This document shows positions 33,056-34,687 of a stretch of DNA of 34,687 nt, piece after piece (the first letter of the stretch is position 1; the number at the start of each line of letters is the position of its first letter). Origin of the DNA: CAZOHN01 sp964579325. Lineage in GTDB: Bacteria > Pseudomonadota > Alphaproteobacteria > Rhodobacterales > Rhodobacteraceae. Position numbers and translations under genes: made by a program. The stretch covers positions 1-34,687 of the forward strand of contig CAZOHN010000014.1 of NCBI GenBank assembly GCA_964579325.1, in the 5' to 3' direction. The notes under the pieces are model-generated. The model ran no database searches and was not told where the DNA came from. It worked only from the letters and a program-made list of their open reading frames with translations.

Positions 33056-33588
33056 CGAACGCCGCCGGATACGTCCCGACGATTGCGACCGCGCGGCTTG
33101 TTCTGCGCGCGATGGCACCGACGGACTGGCCGGCCTATGCCGCTCTCATGGCCTCATCCCGCGCGGCCTTCATGGGCGGCCCGTTCGACACCCGTGCGGC
33201 CTGGGGAATGTTCTGTCACGACGCCGCCGGCTGGCCGCTCTACGGCATCGGCGCGCTGATGGCCGACCGCAAGACGGACCGGGCCACCGTCGGGCAGGTG
33301 GGCGTGAGCCACGGCCCGCTCTTCCCCGAGCCGGAACTCGGCTGGCTCCTCTACGACGGCTTCGAAGGGCAGGGCTACGCCACCGAGGCGGCGGGGGCGC
33401 TGCGCGACTGGGCATTCGACGTGGCGCGCCTGCCCACACTCGTCAGCTACATGGACCCGGACAACCATGCCTCCGCGGCCGTGGCCCGGCGCCTCGGCGC
33501 CACGCCCGACCCCGACGCGACCCGCCAGCCGGGGCCGGAGAGCGAGGCGGACCTCGTGTTCCGCCACCACCGGGGGGGCCGCGCATGA
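33052..33588 (+). CDS. GNAT-family N-acetyltransferase (first of three)
   Basis: A 178-residue RimJ/RimL-like acetyltransferase. IATARLVLRAMAPTDWPAY marks the N-terminal strand, ELGWLLYDGFEGQGYATEAA the acetyl-CoA pyrophosphate loop (QGYATEA), and YMDPDNHASAAVARRLGA the C-terminal part. The start is GTG 33052, overlapping the ffh stop (GTGA), so translation is coupled to ffh. The acetyl acceptor is unknown; ribosomal-protein or small-molecule amines are typical for the family. Confidence 0.9.
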   Translation: MTNAAGYVPTIATARLVLRAMAPTDWPAYAALMASSRAAFMGGPFDTRAAWGMFCHDAAGWPLYGIGALMADRKTDRATVGQVGVSHGPLFPEPELGWLLYDGFEGQGYATEAAGALRDWAFDVARLPTLVSYMDPDNHASAAVARRLGATPDPDATRQPGPESEADLVFRHHRGGRA

Positions 33589-34127
33589 CCCCGCACCTGA
33601 CCGGTATCCCGGTCCTGCACACGGACCGCCTGACGCTGCGCGCCTCCGGACCGCAGGACTGGGAAGCGTACTGCACGTTCATCCTGTCCGACCGAGCCGT
33701 GCATGTCAGCGCGCCCGACCTCGACCAGGGCAAGGCGTGGCGCGCCTTCGGCCACCTCATCGGCCACTGGATCCTACGCGGCTTCGGCCAGTTCGTGTAC
33801 ATCCTGCGCGGCACGGACCGGGCGCTCGGGTCCACCGGGCTATGGTTTCCCGAGACCTGGCCCGAACCCGAGCTCGGCTGGACGGTCTGGGACGCCGCAG
33901 CCGAAGGCCGGGGCTTTGCCTTCGAGGCCGCCGCGGCGGCCCGTGACCACGCCTTCCGCGACCTCGGCTGGACCACCGCCGTCAGCTACATCGACCCCGC
34001 CAATACCCGCTCCGTCCGTCTGGCTGAACGCCTCGGCGCTCTGCGCGACCCCGACGCCACCACGCCCTTTCCCGGCGAACCGACTCTCGTCTATCGCCAC
34101 CCCCACCCGACCGAGGGGCGCGCATGA
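33585..34127 (+). CDS. GNAT-family N-acetyltransferase (second of three)
   Basis: A 180-residue paralogue of the preceding protein, with HTDRLTLRASGPQDWEAY, ELGWTVWDAAAEGRGFAFEA and YIDPANTRSVRLAERLGA at the same places. The acetyl-CoA loop reads EGRGFAFEA instead of EGQGYATEA. ATG 33585 overlaps the previous stop (ATGA), and its own stop overlaps the third gene in the same way. The acceptor substrate is unknown. Confidence 0.9.
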   Translation: MTPHLTGIPVLHTDRLTLRASGPQDWEAYCTFILSDRAVHVSAPDLDQGKAWRAFGHLIGHWILRGFGQFVYILRGTDRALGSTGLWFPETWPEPELGWTVWDAAAEGRGFAFEAAAAARDHAFRDLGWTTAVSYIDPANTRSVRLAERLGALRDPDATTPFPGEPTLVYRHPHPTEGRA

Positions 34128-34687
34128 TCCCGCCCTGCCTCGCCACACCGATCCCCACCGCCCTGCCGGTCCGCGCGGCAGCGGTCGCCGCCGTGCCGCG
34201 GATCGAAACCGCGCGCCTCGTGCTGCGCGCCCCCGCCCTCGGCGATTTTCCGGCCTTCGCGGGCATCCTCTGCACCGACCGCGGTCGCCATGTGGGCGGA
34301 CCGATGTCCGAGGAGGACGCCTGGCTCGAGTTCTGCCAGGCGACCGCGAGCTGGCTTCTCCGCGGGATCGGGATGTGGACGGTCACCGCCCGCGGCGACG
34401 ACGCGGCGCTGGGCTTCGTCATCCTCGGCAACGAGTGGGAAGACCCGCGGCCCGAACCAGAACTCGGGTTCCTCTTCGCCGCCGCCGCCGAGGGTCTGGG
34501 CCTGGCGCGCGAGGCCGCTGCCGCCGCCCGCGACCACGGCTTTGCGCTGGGCCTGCCCGTGCTCGTCAGCTACGCCGCCGAGGGGAACCACCGCTCGATC
34601 CGGCTCTGCGAGGCCCTGGGCGCGGATCACGTCGGCGATCACGACGGCTGCCGCATCTACCGCCATTCCCGCCCGGAGCCCCGCGCA
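34124..34687 (+). CDS. GNAT-family N-acetyltransferase (third of three, cut by the window edge)
   Basis: 188 codons are visible and no stop is reached before the window ends. Landmarks match its two neighbours: IETARLVLRAPALGDFPAF, ELGFLFAAAAEGLGLAREA and YAAEGNHRSIRLCEALGA. The acetyl-CoA loop is altered (EGLGLAREA), with the usual Gln/Arg replaced by Leu. The N-terminus has about 25 extra residues (an Ala/Pro-rich stretch) compared with the other two. ATG 34124 overlaps the previous stop. The visible part probably covers nearly the whole protein. Confidence 0.88.
   Translation, partial: MIPPCLATPIPTALPVRAAAVAAVPRIETARLVLRAPALGDFPAFAGILCTDRGRHVGGPMSEEDAWLEFCQATASWLLRGIGMWTVTARGDDAALGFVILGNEWEDPRPEPELGFLFAAAAEGLGLAREAAAAARDHGFALGLPVLVSYAAEGNHRSIRLCEALGADHVGDHDGCRIYRHSRPEPRA

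Overview
The window is high-GC alphaproteobacterial DNA, almost certainly from Rhodobacterales (Roseobacter/Paracoccaceae type). The clues are the gene order aat – DUF2155 – short MlaD – NDUFA12-like complex I subunit, the clpP – clpX pair followed by a RidA gene, ffh followed by GNAT genes, and the codon use. No tRNA, rRNA, CRISPR array, insertion sequence or phage gene was found. The sequence is a draft: ten N lie inside ffh.

Region 1 (1–8861) is a pyrimidine-nitrogen region. It holds the start of an M20-type carbamoyl-amino-acid hydrolase (probably beta-ureidopropionase), D-amino-acid dehydrogenase, a cupin coupled to an omega-amino-acid:pyruvate transaminase, the TetR regulator RutR, and both subunits of dihydropyrimidine dehydrogenase (PreA, PreT) separated by a DedA-family membrane protein. 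Two near-perfect RutR-type palindromes (527–542 and 4291–4306) sit in front of the hydrolase and between transaminase and rutR. This links the reductive route (uracil to dihydrouracil to N-carbamoyl-beta-alanine to beta-alanine to malonate semialdehyde) to RutR. The dihydropyrimidinase is not in the window; it may lie left of position 1.

Region 2 (9119–15349) is housekeeping: accB–accC (acetyl-CoA carboxylase), aat, then on the minus strand NDUFA12-like, mlaD and DUF2155, and clpP, clpX and a RidA gene. Next comes a photolyase-like FAD-binding gene broken by two frameshifts and a stop (15519–16731), then a second RidA gene.

Region 3 (17356–25210) is the most novel part: nine tightly coupled plus-strand genes. 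They encode an NMT1/NitT-type ABC importer (binding protein, ATPase, permease), a CodA-like deaminase with intact metal ligands but a changed substrate pocket, a VAO/PCMH-type FAD oxidoreductase, a DUF1993 protein, two tandem flavodoxin-fold NAD(P)H oxidoreductases and a creatininase-family amidohydrolase. A RidA gene is divergent from it. This looks like an uptake-and-degradation operon for a nitrogenous, probably heterocyclic, compound whose identity I cannot name.

Region 4 (25211–34687) holds a B12-binding AerR/PpaA-like protein behind a TGT-N12-ACA (PpsR/CrtJ-type) palindrome, a large NADH:flavin oxidoreductase of the trimethylamine-dehydrogenase type, an EamA exporter, a LysR regulator, and about 950 bases without a convincing gene but rich in hairpins. 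That stretch ends in a promoter-to-terminator unit (candidate small RNA or attenuator) just before ffh. ffh is followed by three coupled GNAT acetyltransferase genes, the last cut by the window edge.
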